Assembly: GCA_015075375.1 (NCBI GenBank)
Contig: JABTUM010000001.1
Coordinates: 1,669,201 to 1,733,200 of the forward strand
Source: Planctomycetota bacterium
Lineage (GTDB): Bacteria > Planctomycetota > SZUA-567 > H5-PLA8
Reading direction: 5' to 3'
Length of the DNA: 64,000 bases
This document shows, piece after piece, positions 26,702 to 35,850 of the stretch (positions within the stretch are counted from its first letter, which is position 1; every line of letters begins with the position of its first letter). The position numbers were made by a program, and so were the translations under genes. The notes below the pieces were generated by a model that was not told where the DNA came from, did not search any database, and was given only the letters and a program-made list of their open reading frames with translations.

Positions 26702-27916
26702 TCAGGTGCACGGCGGAAACTCGGCCTTCACTTCGGCGTCGAAGCGTTCGATCATTCCGCGCAGGCGCTCCAGCACCTCGGGAAAGTTATCCTTCAGGTT
26801 GTAGCTCTCTTCGGGGTCCAGTTCCATATCGAAGAGCTGCGGCATCTCGGCGCGGTCTTTGCCTTCGAAGCCCTTGGCGATATGCAGCTTCCACTTGCCC
26901 ACACGGATCGCGTTAAGCGCGTTGCCTTGGTAATAGTAAAGCGCCTCGCGCTCCGGAAGTTCGCCGCCAAGCAGCGCCGCGCTCAGATCCTTCCCGTCGG
27001 GCGCGTGAGGCTTCACGCCCGCCAGCGCGCAGCAGGTGGGCGTCCAGTCCATCAGACTCGCGACGCCGTCGAAGACGCGCCCCGCCGGCACGGTTCCGGG
27101 CCATTGCGCCACGCAGGGCATCCGTACGCCGCCTTCAAAGACGTCGAATTTCCGCCCGCGGAACGCGCCCGCGCCGCCCTCGAACCACGGCCCGTTGTCG
27201 CTCGTCACCACCACCAGCGTCTCTTCGGTGAGCTTCAACTCTTCGAGCTTCTGCAGCAGCCGGCCAAGATGGTGGTCGATGCATTCGATGGTGTCGCCGT
27301 AGGTGCCCGCACGCGACCGCCCGCGGAACGCGGGTTCCACATGCAGCGGAATGTGCGGCATCGTGTGCGCGAGGTACACGCAGAACGGTTGAGCGCGGTT
27401 CGCCTCGGCGAACGCGATCGCTTCGTCGGTGTACTGCCGGGTCAGCCATTTCTGATCCACGGTTTCGGAGACGATTTCCTCGTCGCGGTACAGATGCAGC
27501 GGCTTCATGTCGTTGCTGTAGAGCAGTCCGAAAAATCGGTCGAAGCCGTGGCGCGTGGGATAATGCTCCGGGCGGCAGCCCAGGTGCCACTTGCCGCAGG
27601 CCAGCGTCGCGTAACCGGCCTGCTTCAGATAGCCGCCCAGCGTGGTTTCGCGATCCGGCAAGCCGTGCTCGTCCTTCGGGAAGAGCACCTTCGGCAGGCC
27701 CATGCGCTGCGCGTAGCGTCCGGTCAAGAGCGCCGCGCGGCTGGGCGTGCAGACCGGCGCGGCGCTGTACATCTGCGTGAAGCGCACGCCGCGCGCGGCG
27801 ATCGCGTCCATCACCGGAGTGCGGATCGCGCGCGAACCGTAGCAGCTCATGTCGCCGTAGCCCATATCGTCCATGAAAATCACGATCACGTTGGGCGGGC
27901 GGCGGGATGCGGACAT
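26702..27916 (-). CDS. Sulfatase (arylsulfatase family, type I)
   Basis: 404 residues. Metal-binding PPNVIVIFMDDMGYGD starts the protein, and the formylglycine motif is CTPSR with C56, in the Cys-type sequence converted by a formylglycine-generating enzyme. GKWHLG, HTMPHIPLH, SDNGPW and the C-terminal LYNLKDN block are typical. No signal peptide precedes the first strand, so as annotated it is cytoplasmic, unlike most family members; an alternative longer start (27994) does not add one. Likely removes sulfate from a carbohydrate or aromatic ester. A downstream queE and a divergent hydrolase are its neighbours; no sulfate-related gene adjoins. Confidence 0.88.
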   Translation of the reverse strand: MSASRRPPNVIVIFMDDMGYGDMSCYGSRAIRTPVMDAIAARGVRFTQMYSAAPVCTPSRAALLTGRYAQRMGLPKVLFPKDEHGLPDRETTLGGYLKQAGYATLACGKWHLGCRPEHYPTRHGFDRFFGLLYSNDMKPLHLYRDEEIVSETVDQKWLTRQYTDEAIAFAEANRAQPFCVYLAHTMPHIPLHVEPAFRGRSRAGTYGDTIECIDHHLGRLLQKLEELKLTEETLVVVTSDNGPWFEGGAGAFRGRKFDVFEGGVRMPCVAQWPGTVPAGRVFDGVASLMDWTPTCCALAGVKPHAPDGKDLSAALLGGELPEREALYYYQGNALNAIRVGKWKLHIAKGFEGKDRAEMPQLFDMELDPEESYNLKDNFPEVLERLRGMIERFDAEVKAEFPPCT

Positions 27917-28027
27917 GGCGGAGCGGTTCCTTTCGGTCGGGTGCGTATCGGTCGAATGCCAAGCGCCGCACATGATATACTGGAGGCCGGTCATGCGCAG
28001 GTCCGGCCACCCCGTTCAGGAGTTCCC

Positions 28028-28807
28028 ATGCGCCGCATCGACGGTATCTCCTATGCGCCCGAGCACGGCTTTCGCGGCTTGGGCGACCTGTATCTGCCCG
28101 CTCAACCCGAAGGCGCGCCGGCTGCGCTGGTGATCCACGGCGGCGGCTGGAACGCGATGGACAAGAGCGGTCTGGCGGGGATCGCCGAACTGCTGTGCGA
28201 ACAAGGCTACGGGGCGTTCAACGTCAACTACCGCCTGCTCGACCAAGCGCCGTGGCCGGCTTGCGGCGACGACTGCCTGCGCGCGGCGCGCTACCTGCTC
28301 AACGGCGGCCATCCCAGCATGGCGCCGCTGAACCGCTCCAAGATCCTGATCGCCGGCGCGTCGGCGGGCGGGCATCTGGCGCTGATGATGGGCTTGCGCC
28401 TCCCGCCCGCCCAAGTCCGCGCGATCGTCTGCATGGCGGGCCCGGCCGATCTGGTGCTCTCGGGCGAATCGAAGGGCTTGCAGCGCTTCGCGAAGTTCCT
28501 GGGCGTTCCGAACGAGCAGGCCGTGACCGCCGAAGCGTTGCGCGCGGCCTCGCCCATCGGCCTCGTGACGAGCCAAGCCCCGCCGCTGCTGTGCATCCAC
28601 AGCGTGAACGATCAATTGGTGGTGCCTGAACAATCGCTGCGGATCTCGAAAGCCTGGATCGAGGCGGGCGTGCCGGCCGAACTTTTCAGCTACCGCGGCC
28701 CGGGCGAACAGCACGGCTTCTGGGATCCCGAGACGGCCGATCCACGCCGCTTGCTGCCCGAACCGGCGGCGACGCTCGCCGCATTCGCCCGGCGCATGGC
28801 TCGTTGA
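28028..28807 (+). CDS. Alpha/beta hydrolase-3 family protein (esterase-like)
   Basis: 259 residues. The hormone-sensitive-lipase-like motif HGGGWNAMD (oxyanion loop) and nucleophile elbow GASAGGHLAL are visible, with the acid in SVNDQLV and the histidine in GEQHGFWD. Such proteins hydrolyse small acyl or carbohydrate esters. AGGAG lies five bases before the ATG at 28028. A long upstream frame is antisense to the sulfatase and is not used. It starts divergently from the sulfatase (112-base gap) and heads an operon with queC and cinA. Confidence 0.88.
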   Translation: MRRIDGISYAPEHGFRGLGDLYLPAQPEGAPAALVIHGGGWNAMDKSGLAGIAELLCEQGYGAFNVNYRLLDQAPWPACGDDCLRAARYLLNGGHPSMAPLNRSKILIAGASAGGHLALMMGLRLPPAQVRAIVCMAGPADLVLSGESKGLQRFAKFLGVPNEQAVTAEALRAASPIGLVTSQAPPLLCIHSVNDQLVVPEQSLRISKAWIEAGVPAELFSYRGPGEQHGFWDPETADPRRLLPEPAATLAAFARRMAR

Positions 28808-28848
28808 GCGGCACTCGCGCGCGGGACGCGGCGCGCTAGGCTTTTCGA

Positions 28849-29580
28849 ATGCCTCAGAAGACCTCCAAGCGATCCGCGCCGTGGGCCGTCGTGCTGCTCT
28901 CCGGCGGCCTCGACAGCGCCACCGCCGCCGCGTGGGCCCAAGCGCGCGGCTTTCGCGTCGCGGCGCTGACCGTGCGTTACGGGCAGCGCCACGCGGCGGA
29001 ACTCGCCGCCGCCCGGCGCATCGCACGGAGTCTGAAACTCGAGAAGCACCTGGAGATCGGCGTCGAGCTCTCGCGCATCGGCGGCTCGGCGCTGACCGAC
29101 CTGAACCTCAAGGTGCCCAAGAACCGTAGTGCGAAAGCAATCTCGACCGGGATTCCGATTACCTACGTGCCGGCGCGCAACACGGTGTTTCTCTCGCTCG
29201 CGCTGGGCCTGGCCGAGACGCTGGGCGCGCAGGATCTGGTGCTGGGCGTGAACGTGCTGGATTACAGCGGCTATCCCGATTGCCGGCCCGAGTTTGTGCG
29301 CGCGTTTCGCCGCCTCGCGGATCTGGCGACGAAGGCGGGGGTCGAGAAGACCGCGCGCTTCAAGATTCACACGCCGCTGATTCGCAAGACGAAGGCGCAG
29401 ATCGTGCGGCTGGGTACGCGCTTGGGCGTCGATTACGCGCTGACGACTTCGTGCTACGCGCCGGTCACGCGCGGCAAGCGCGTCTTCGCCTGCGGGCGCT
29501 GCGATTCGTGCCATCTGCGGCTCAAAGGATTCGCCGAAGCCGGCCGGACCGATCCGGTGCCGTACGGCCCGCACCCCTAA
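28849..29580 (+). CDS. queC: 7-cyano-7-deazaguanine synthase
   Basis: 243 residues. Converts 7-carboxy-7-deazaguanine to preQ0, using ATP. The N-type ATP pyrophosphatase P-loop SGGLDSAT begins at residue 18, and [12 protein letters not shown] and the zinc cluster CYAPVTRG...[10 protein letters not shown] (four Cys) at the C-terminus are diagnostic. It lies 41 bases after the hydrolase stop and nine before cinA. No preQ1-type riboswitch or queD/queF gene was seen in the window. Confidence 0.95.
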   Translation: MPQKTSKRSAPWAVVLLSGGLDSATAAAWAQARGFRVAALTVRYGQRHAAELAAARRIARSLKLEKHLEIGVELSRIGGSALTDLNLKVPKNRSAKAISTGIPITYVPARNTVFLSLALGLAETLGAQDLVLGVNVLDYSGYPDCRPEFVRAFRRLADLATKAGVEKTARFKIHTPLIRKTKAQIVRLGTRLGVDYALTTSCYAPVTRGKRVFACGRCDSCHLRLKGFAEAGRTDPVPYGPHP

Positions 29581-29589
29581 GGAGCATCC

Positions 29590-30867
29590 ATGTCCACGAC
29601 CACCAGCTCACCCAAAGCGGAGCTGCTCTCCATCGGCGACGAGATTCTCTTCGGCGATATCGTCGATACCAACGCGGCCTGGCTGGCTCAGGAGCTGCGC
29701 GCGCTGGGTGTCAGCGTCTCGCACAAGCAGACGGTCGGCGACGAACTCTCCGATATCGTGGCGGCCTTCAAGCTGGCGCTCTCGCGCAGCGATCTGGTCC
29801 TCGCCACCGGCGGTCTGGGTCCGACCGACGACGACCTGACCCTGCAAGCGGTGGCCGAAGCGCTGGGCGTGGCGCTGGAATGGCGCGAAGAAGTGATGGA
29901 CCAGATGGCCGAGCGGCTCAAGCGCCCGAAGGATCAGCTCGGCGGCGGCAACCGCAAGCAAGCGAACATTCCGCAAGGTTCGATCATCCTGCGCAACCAT
30001 TGGGGCACCGCGCCGGGCCTGCGCGTGCCTTCGGGCGAGCGCCAGATTTTCCTGATGCCCGGCGTGCCACGCGAGATGAAGGGACTCTTCGAAACCTACG
30101 TCGCGGCATACATGCGCGAGACGTACCCGGCGCGCGACGTGATCCTGAAAACGTACCTCCATTCGGTGGGCTTGGGCGAATCGCTCGTCGGCGACCGGAT
30201 CAAAGCGCTGATGCAGCCCGGCCGCAATCCGGACGTGGGTACGCGCGTGGCCCAGAGCATCGTGAGCGTGCGCGTGGTAGGGCGCGCGGCGTCGGAAGAA
30301 GCGGCGCGTGAGCTGATGGCGCCCACCGTCGCGCAGGTTCAGGAAGCGCTGGGCGCGTTCTACTTCGGGCGCGACGACGATTCGTTGGCCGAAGCCACCG
30401 TGCAGGCGCTCGTCTCGCGGGGCCTTACGCTGGCGGTGGCCGAGAGCTGCACGGCCGGGCAGATCAGCGCGGCGCTGGGCGGGATCCCCGGCGTCAGCGC
30501 AACCTTGCTGGAGGGCAGCGTGGCCTACAGCAACGAAGCGAAGATGCGGTCGTGCGGCGTGAAGGCCGAGACGATGGCTGCGTACGGCGCGGTCAGCGAA
30601 CAGACGGCCAAGGAATTGGCCGAAGGCATCCGCCGCCGCGCGAACGCGGACCTTGCCGTGAGCGTCACCGGGATCGCCGGGCCCGACGGCGGCACACCCG
30701 AGAAGCCCGTGGGATTGGTCTGGATCGGACTGGCCACCGCGAACGGCGTCACCGCCGAACAGAAGATGATGGCCGGAAACGAACGCAACGTGATCCGCGC
30801 GCGCTCGACGATGCTGGCCATGGACCTGATCCGCCGCGAGGCGCTCAAGCTCCCGGCTCGAAAGTAG
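29590..30867 (+). CDS. cinA: CinA family protein (NMN amidohydrolase/competence-damage)
   Basis: 425 residues. The N-terminal MoCF-like domain (GDEILFGDIVDTNAAWLAQEL, ATGGLGPTDDDLT, MPGVPREM) acts on ADP-ribose, and the C-terminal CinA domain (AESCTAGQISAALGGIPG, GIAGPDGGTPEKPVG) has NMN deamidase activity in known members. Both are intact. GGAG lies six bases before the ATG, and the gene follows queC by nine bases. No recA adjoins, unlike many genomes where the two are linked. Confidence 0.95.
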   Translation: MSTTTSSPKAELLSIGDEILFGDIVDTNAAWLAQELRALGVSVSHKQTVGDELSDIVAAFKLALSRSDLVLATGGLGPTDDDLTLQAVAEALGVALEWREEVMDQMAERLKRPKDQLGGGNRKQANIPQGSIILRNHWGTAPGLRVPSGERQIFLMPGVPREMKGLFETYVAAYMRETYPARDVILKTYLHSVGLGESLVGDRIKALMQPGRNPDVGTRVAQSIVSVRVVGRAASEEAARELMAPTVAQVQEALGAFYFGRDDDSLAEATVQALVSRGLTLAVAESCTAGQISAALGGIPGVSATLLEGSVAYSNEAKMRSCGVKAETMAAYGAVSEQTAKELAEGIRRRANADLAVSVTGIAGPDGGTPEKPVGLVWIGLATANGVTAEQKMMAGNERNVIRARSTMLAMDLIRREALKLPARK

Positions 30868-30879
30868 CTCGAACGGGCC

Positions 30880-32208
30880 TTACTTCTCTTCTTCCACCAC
30901 CGGCACTTGGCCCGAAGTCTCCTTCTTCGTCAGCGCCCACCAGGCTTCCCACTTCGCGAGATCGTTCTCGACGGTGGCGCTCGAGACGAGCTTCAGCGCG
31001 GCGAAGTACGCCGGATGCTCGGCCTCCGGAGCGTCCTTTAACGCCGCCAGCAGCGGCTCGACGGCCTTGAGCTTCAGCGTGTCGCGCAGATGAGCCTGCG
31101 CCTTGAGCGCCACCGGCGTATGCCCGTCGGCTGCGGCCAGCGCCCAAGTCTTGGCCTGCGCGGGAACTTCCCAAGCTTTCAGGATCTGTGAGATCCGCTC
31201 GCGAACATCGGGATTCGGATTGCTCTTGAAGCGCAGCACCGCCGGCAGCGCTTCGGGACCCATCTCCACCAGCGTGCCCTGCAACTGCGCGAGGTAATCC
31301 TCAGTGGTTACCATCGCCGGATCGCCGCCGGTCACGTCCCCGCCCTGCCCCAACCCAAAGCTGCTTTTCTGCGCGTCCTGCAGCTCCTTGCGCGCCGCCT
31401 CCAGCGGAGCCTTCAATGCCGTCATGGCCGGCTCGGCATCCAGCGCGGCGATGCGCTCCCGCATCTGCTCCTCGTAAAACTTCAGCTTCAGCCCCAGATC
31501 GGCCGCATCGCCCAGGTCGGCCTTGCGTTTGGCCACGGCTTCCAGTTGCGCATCGACCTTGGCGAGTTGCACGGCGTCGTTGCGGTAGCGGATCTTGAAG
31601 CGCCGCCAGTCCTGCTCTTCCTTATCCAGTGCCTTGATCGTATTGAGCACCGGGCGCAGCTTCTCGAACTCGGCGCGCACGGTGCGATACGCTTCGTCCT
31701 GCATGCGCTGTGCTTCGATGGACTCCTGCGCGGCCTTGAGTTTCCGCTGTGCCTCGCGGAACGCGGGCACGAACTTATCGGGCGGCCCCTTGGCCGTTGG
31801 AAAACGCAGCTCCTGGACCAGCGCATCGGCAACCAGGTCCGCCGCGCCGCGGCCCAATTCAAGCAGGATCGCGCGCGCCTGCGTGCGGCCCTGGTCGCGG
31901 CCGGTCTCGGTTCCCATCCAGGCCGGCGAATCGTCCGCGTAGTTGTATGGATCGACGAACTGCAATACCGCCAGCAACTCCTGGATTGCCGAACGCACGC
32001 GCGGATTCTCGTGCTTGCTGACGCGCGGGGCGACCGTTTGACCCGGCCAGATCTCGGCCACAAAGCGCCGCCACGCGGCCTCCAGGTCGACGCCGTCGAG
32101 CACCTTGCAGTGCAATCCGTCGGCACGACCCGTCTCCGGAGCCGCCGCCAGCAACACCAGGGCGAGCCCCAGTGCCACCGCCGCGCGTCTGCTTTGCCTT
32201 CCCCGCAC
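30880..32208 (-). CDS. Exported HEAT-repeat-like protein
   Basis: 442 residues. After a signal-like segment (AAVALGLALVLLAAAPETGRADG) a charged, helical, partly coiled-coil region (about 130-240) separates two alpha-solenoid stretches. The last 120 residues contain HEAT-type units (EALPAVLRFKSNPNPDVRERISQIL; VEPLLAALKDAPEAEHPAYFAALKL). The GTG at 32208 is chosen because GGAGG sits seven bases ahead. No enzymatic motif. It is divergent from another exported, helical protein; both lie between cinA and an epimerase-like gene. Role: a scaffold or peptidase-free interaction protein, inferred. Confidence 0.75.
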   Translation of the reverse strand: MRGRQSRRAAVALGLALVLLAAAPETGRADGLHCKVLDGVDLEAAWRRFVAEIWPGQTVAPRVSKHENPRVRSAIQELLAVLQFVDPYNYADDSPAWMGTETGRDQGRTQARAILLELGRGAADLVADALVQELRFPTAKGPPDKFVPAFREAQRKLKAAQESIEAQRMQDEAYRTVRAEFEKLRPVLNTIKALDKEEQDWRRFKIRYRNDAVQLAKVDAQLEAVAKRKADLGDAADLGLKLKFYEEQMRERIAALDAEPAMTALKAPLEAARKELQDAQKSSFGLGQGGDVTGGDPAMVTTEDYLAQLQGTLVEMGPEALPAVLRFKSNPNPDVRERISQILKAWEVPAQAKTWALAAADGHTPVALKAQAHLRDTLKLKAVEPLLAALKDAPEAEHPAYFAALKLVSSATVENDLAKWEAWWALTKKETSGQVPVVEEEK

Positions 32209-32319
32209 TTCGTATCCTCCCTGGGTATGCACGGCTCCCGCGCTCCGGTTATATTGGTACGACGAGCCTACCGGGGTGGACAATTCAAAAATACGGCCCC
32301 CCGGCCTGGAGAATCGACG

Positions 32320-32952
32320 ATGCGCATCAGCTTCTGCATGATCGCCTGCTTGCTGCTCGCGGATACTCTCCGTGCCGCCGACGCTCCCGATCCCAAGCAG
32401 TTGGAGTTATGGGTCGCGGACCTGAGCGCCGAAGAGTACGAAAAGCGCCAGCAGGCCGAGGAGCACCTCCGCGCCGCGGGCGTGGCGGCCGTACCCGCTC
32501 TGGAAGCCGGCGTAGCGAAGACCGACGACGCGGAGCTGCGCGAACGCGCCCGCAAGATGATCGAGGACTTGACGCTCGAACAGCGCCTGGCGCAGGCCTG
32601 GACGGATCTGAACGCCGCGGAGTGGTCCGCCGTTCAACCGGCCGTCGAGTTGCTCTTGAACGAGTACGAAGCGCGTCCCGAGATACCGCAAAAGCTGGCC
32701 AAAACCGCGGAAGTTCAGGACAAGAACGGCGACTTGCCGCGGCTCATGAAAACCCAGCTCGTCTCGTACGACCAGATGCTGGAGCGCATGAAGCAGATGG
32801 ACGAGCAGAACAAAGAAAACCCCGGCGCGCGCGAAGCGCTGCGGCGGCACTACTCCGCACAACTCGACCGCCTCAAATCCGCCGCGCGGCAACAGATCCT
32901 CGACGAAGCGAAAAAACTGATCGAATCCCGCGCCGCGCCACCCAGCAAGTAA
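32320..32952 (+). CDS. Exported helical protein with HEAT-like repeat
   Basis: 210 residues. A signal peptide is visible (MRISFCMIACLLLADTLRAADA). The mature part is charged and helical, beginning with a HEAT-like unit (EKRQQAEEHLRAAGVAAVPALEAG) followed by a region rich in Lys, Glu and Gln up to a basic C-terminus. GGAGA lies seven bases before the ATG. The ATG at 32320 is used rather than a long frame that runs through the divergent gene's promoter. It partners by position with the divergent HEAT protein (gap of 111 bases), suggesting related envelope roles. No family name can be supported. Confidence 0.75.
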   Translation: MRISFCMIACLLLADTLRAADAPDPKQLELWVADLSAEEYEKRQQAEEHLRAAGVAAVPALEAGVAKTDDAELRERARKMIEDLTLEQRLAQAWTDLNAAEWSAVQPAVELLLNEYEARPEIPQKLAKTAEVQDKNGDLPRLMKTQLVSYDQMLERMKQMDEQNKENPGAREALRRHYSAQLDRLKSAARQQILDEAKKLIESRAAPPSK

Positions 32953-32955
32953 CCG

Positions 32956-33810
32956 TTATCGCTGCGCTTCGCGGAAATGGTTGATCACGCGGCGCAGTTC
33001 GTCCTGAACCTTGGGCGGCTGGACCAGCGCCTCGAAAAACGGGTCGCTCAGCACCGTGTCCACGCGCTTGGGCTTCAGCGTCCGGTCCAGCGCCGACTTG
33101 TCGATCAGCTCCGGCTCGGCGCGCAGGCCCGCGCGGGCCAGAAACATCCCGACCTCGAACGGCGTCGTCGTCCCGCGCTCGTAGACGCACAGGATGCGCC
33201 CGAAGGCCGCGGCGCCGGCGGGCTCGGTCAGCTTATCGACGGTCCGCGCGATCGTCTCGGCGCTGGTCATGCTGTTGGGCGTATCGATCAGTTTGGGGTA
33301 GCGCCGCAGCTTCGAGAGCGTGTTGCGTTCGGCGGCAAGCGGGCTGTAAACCTGCCGCGGCCGCAGGATCGCCAGCTTCCCGCCGGCGGCTTCGCGCAGC
33401 AGCATCGCGTCGCCCGCGGCCTTCGTCCACGAATAGAAGCACGCCGGCGAGGGCGGGTCTTCCGGCCCGAAGGGTTTGCCGTCGGCGCGGTACGGCCCGT
33501 CCCAGACGCAGCCGCTGGAAACATGGATAAACGGGATCGCTTCGCCCGCGGCGGCCTTGATGCGGCGGTAAAGGTTCAGCGGCGCGGCGGCGTTGCAGCG
33601 GAAGGTCTCGGCCGCGTTCGCTTCGCACCAGCTCAGCTCGGTCTTGCCCGCGGTGTTCACGACGGCGGTGGGCGAGAGCTTGCGCAGCGTCGCTTCGTCC
33701 AATTCGTCCAGATCGCGCGTCCAGTGCAGCGCCTCGGGCACGCTGAAGCGTGTCTTCAGAAACGAGCCCAAGTGTCCGCGTCCGATCAACAGCCAGCGCG
33801 CCGCGCCCAT
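32956..33810 (-). CDS. Extended SDR sugar-nucleotide reductase/epimerase (RmlD-like)
   Basis: 284 residues. The Rossmann start LLIGRGHLGSFL is followed by VVNTAGKT, a catalytic serine in HVSSGCVWDG and YSWTKAAGD giving the YxxxK pair. This is the RmlD/dTDP-4-dehydrorhamnose-reductase type of extended SDR. GGGAG lies six bases before the ATG. No other rhamnose or capsule gene is nearby, so the substrate is uncertain. It ends three bases after the convergent exported protein. Confidence 0.85.
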   Translation of the reverse strand: MGAARWLLIGRGHLGSFLKTRFSVPEALHWTRDLDELDEATLRKLSPTAVVNTAGKTELSWCEANAAETFRCNAAAPLNLYRRIKAAAGEAIPFIHVSSGCVWDGPYRADGKPFGPEDPPSPACFYSWTKAAGDAMLLREAAGGKLAILRPRQVYSPLAAERNTLSKLRRYPKLIDTPNSMTSAETIARTVDKLTEPAGAAAFGRILCVYERGTTTPFEVGMFLARAGLRAEPELIDKSALDRTLKPKRVDTVLSDPFFEALVQPPKVQDELRRVINHFREAQR

Positions 33811-33898
33811 GTCGCACTCCCTGCCGCCCTTGGTTTTTCAAGGAGGCTCTTCGGCGCATCATAGCGCCAAAGCGGCCGGGGCGTCCACTCGCAGCGGG

Positions 33899-35695
33899 TC
33901 AGACCTCGGCGTCGAGGATGGAGCGAATGCGTTCGGCGAGCACCCCCGGCTCGAACGGCTTCTCGATGAAGTGCGTGTCGGGCACCACCATACCGTGATG
34001 TCGAACCGACGCTTCGTTGTAGCCGGACATGAACAAGACGCGCAAACCAGGGCGCGCTGCGCGCAGCCGCCGCGCCAGTTCGTACCCTCCCAGCCGGGGC
34101 ATCACCACATCGCTCAGCAGCAGGTGAATCGTCTCGGGCCGGTCCTCGGCCAGTTGCCGCGCTTCTTCGCCGTCGCTCGCGCAGATCACGCGGTAGCCGT
34201 TGCGCACCAGCGCCATGCGGACCAGTTCACGAACCGCCGCTTCATCCTCGACGACCAGGATCGTTTCGGTACCCTTGGCGCGCGCCACGGCCGGCAATGC
34301 GGGCGATGAAATGGCCGCGCTGCCGCCGGTAGCGGGCAAATAAATCTCGAAGCGGCTCCCCTGCCCCGGCTCGCTGAACGCCCAGATATAACCTTGGCTT
34401 TGCTTCACGATCCCGTAAACCGTCGCCAACCCCAGCCCGGTGCCCTGGTCGCGCGGCTTGGTAGTGAAGAACGGATCGAAGACCTTGCGCAGCACGTCGG
34501 GCGTCATCCCGCAGCCGGTGTCCGAGACAGACAAGCACACGTAGCGGCCGGTGCGCATCGGGGGGCGCATGGCCGCGAAGGCCGCGTCGACCGCGACTTC
34601 GCGCGTCGCGATCACCAGTTTTCCGCCCAGCGGCATCGCATCCCGCGCATTGGCCGCCAGGTTCATCAGCACCTGAACGATCTGGACGGGGTCCGCGCGC
34701 ACCGGCGCGATCGGTTCCTGGAGATCGAGCGTCACCTCGACATCTTCTCGCAACATGCGCCGCACCAGCCGGTCAGCTTCGTGCACAGACCGGTTAAGGC
34801 TCAGCGTTTCGGGCTTGAGCACCTGGCGCCGGCCGAAAGCCAGCAATTGCCGGGTCAAGGCTTGCGCACGCAGGCCGGACTTCTTGATCGTCTCCAAGTA
34901 CGCCGCGACCGGATGACTGGCGCTCAGTTCGTGCACCGCCAGGTCGCAGTAGCCCAACACCGCCATCAGGAGGTTGTTGAAGTCATGAGCCACCCCACCG
35001 GCCAATTGGCCCAGCGCTTCCATCTTCTGGGCATGGAGCAACTGAACTTCGGTCTGTTTCAGTTCCTCCTCGGCGCGGCGGCGTTCCTGTACTTCGTTGC
35101 GCAGAGCCGCGACCGTACGCTGCAGTTCGTGCGTTCGCGATTCGACCCGGGCTTCCATCTCGAGGCGAGCGCCTTCCAGTTCCGAGACCGCATAGCGATA
35201 TTTCAAGAGTGCCGCCACGCGAAACTCCAGCAGTTGAGGATCGCAGGGCGCACTGAGGACCTCATTGGCCCCGTGACGGTAGCCTTCGCATTGCAAGCTC
35301 GTCGAAGGCCGCGGAAGCATGATCATGACGGGAACATATGGCAGGTGCGGACTGCGCTTGAGTTTTTCGCATAACGCCAGTGCGGCAGCAGGTTCGTTTC
35401 CGGCCTGCAGAATGATCAGGTCCAACCGCTCCGATTGAGCGCGTTCCAGCGCGTTGGAGGCGCTGTCCGTTCCAGCCAACAAATGCGCCAAGTTTGGCAG
35501 CGACCGCTGAAAGAAGCGCTGAAACCGGTCATCGCCCACCAAAAGAATCTGGCCTTGAGCCAGCACCTCGACGGTTTGGGAAGACAGGGCACGCGGATCC
35601 GAGCGCCGGACCGGGGCTACGCGTTTATGCGTATCGTGCTCGTCCTTCTCTCGAGATTCCTTGGACGAGAGCAAGATCATTCGAGTCGTATTCAT
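33899..35695 (-). CDS. Hybrid histidine kinase with pseudo-receiver input
   Basis: 598 residues in order: an N-terminal receiver-like domain (about 45-170, GQILLVGDDRFQRFF), a coiled coil, a HisKA domain with the phosphorylated histidine in AGGVAHDFNNLL (H237), an ATPase domain (LMNLAANARDAM, DTGCGMTPD, GTGLGLATVYGIV) and a C-terminal receiver with phospho-acceptor D529 in LLLSDVVMP. The first receiver keeps its acidic pair but has Gln where the acceptor Asp should be (DLIILQAG), so it probably is a sensing or protein-binding module. No transmembrane helix is present, so it should be cytoplasmic. The ATG at 35695 avoids an unsupported extension. No cognate regulator lies next to it. Confidence 0.88.
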   Translation of the reverse strand: MNTTRMILLSSKESREKDEHDTHKRVAPVRRSDPRALSSQTVEVLAQGQILLVGDDRFQRFFQRSLPNLAHLLAGTDSASNALERAQSERLDLIILQAGNEPAAALALCEKLKRSPHLPYVPVMIMLPRPSTSLQCEGYRHGANEVLSAPCDPQLLEFRVAALLKYRYAVSELEGARLEMEARVESRTHELQRTVAALRNEVQERRRAEEELKQTEVQLLHAQKMEALGQLAGGVAHDFNNLLMAVLGYCDLAVHELSASHPVAAYLETIKKSGLRAQALTRQLLAFGRRQVLKPETLSLNRSVHEADRLVRRMLREDVEVTLDLQEPIAPVRADPVQIVQVLMNLAANARDAMPLGGKLVIATREVAVDAAFAAMRPPMRTGRYVCLSVSDTGCGMTPDVLRKVFDPFFTTKPRDQGTGLGLATVYGIVKQSQGYIWAFSEPGQGSRFEIYLPATGGSAAISSPALPAVARAKGTETILVVEDEAAVRELVRMALVRNGYRVICASDGEEARQLAEDRPETIHLLLSDVVMPRLGGYELARRLRAARPGLRVLFMSGYNEASVRHHGMVVPDTHFIEKPFEPGVLAERIRSILDAEV

Positions 35696-35850
35696 GGTTG
35701 ACCCCCGAGATCGACCGTCCGCATTCCAGGATTCGGTGTGCCGGTCTGTCCGAGCTCCCGGCGCCGCCATGGAAATAACGGAGCATCCGGCCTCTTGGGG
35801 GTAGAAGTGCAAACGAGTGGCCCATGCGTTCAAAAACTACCGTGGGGCCA

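Noticed and set aside
28808..28848. Possible preQ1 riboswitch before queC
   Set aside because: The gap is only 41 bases and lacks a riboswitch-like stem and AAA-rich tail.
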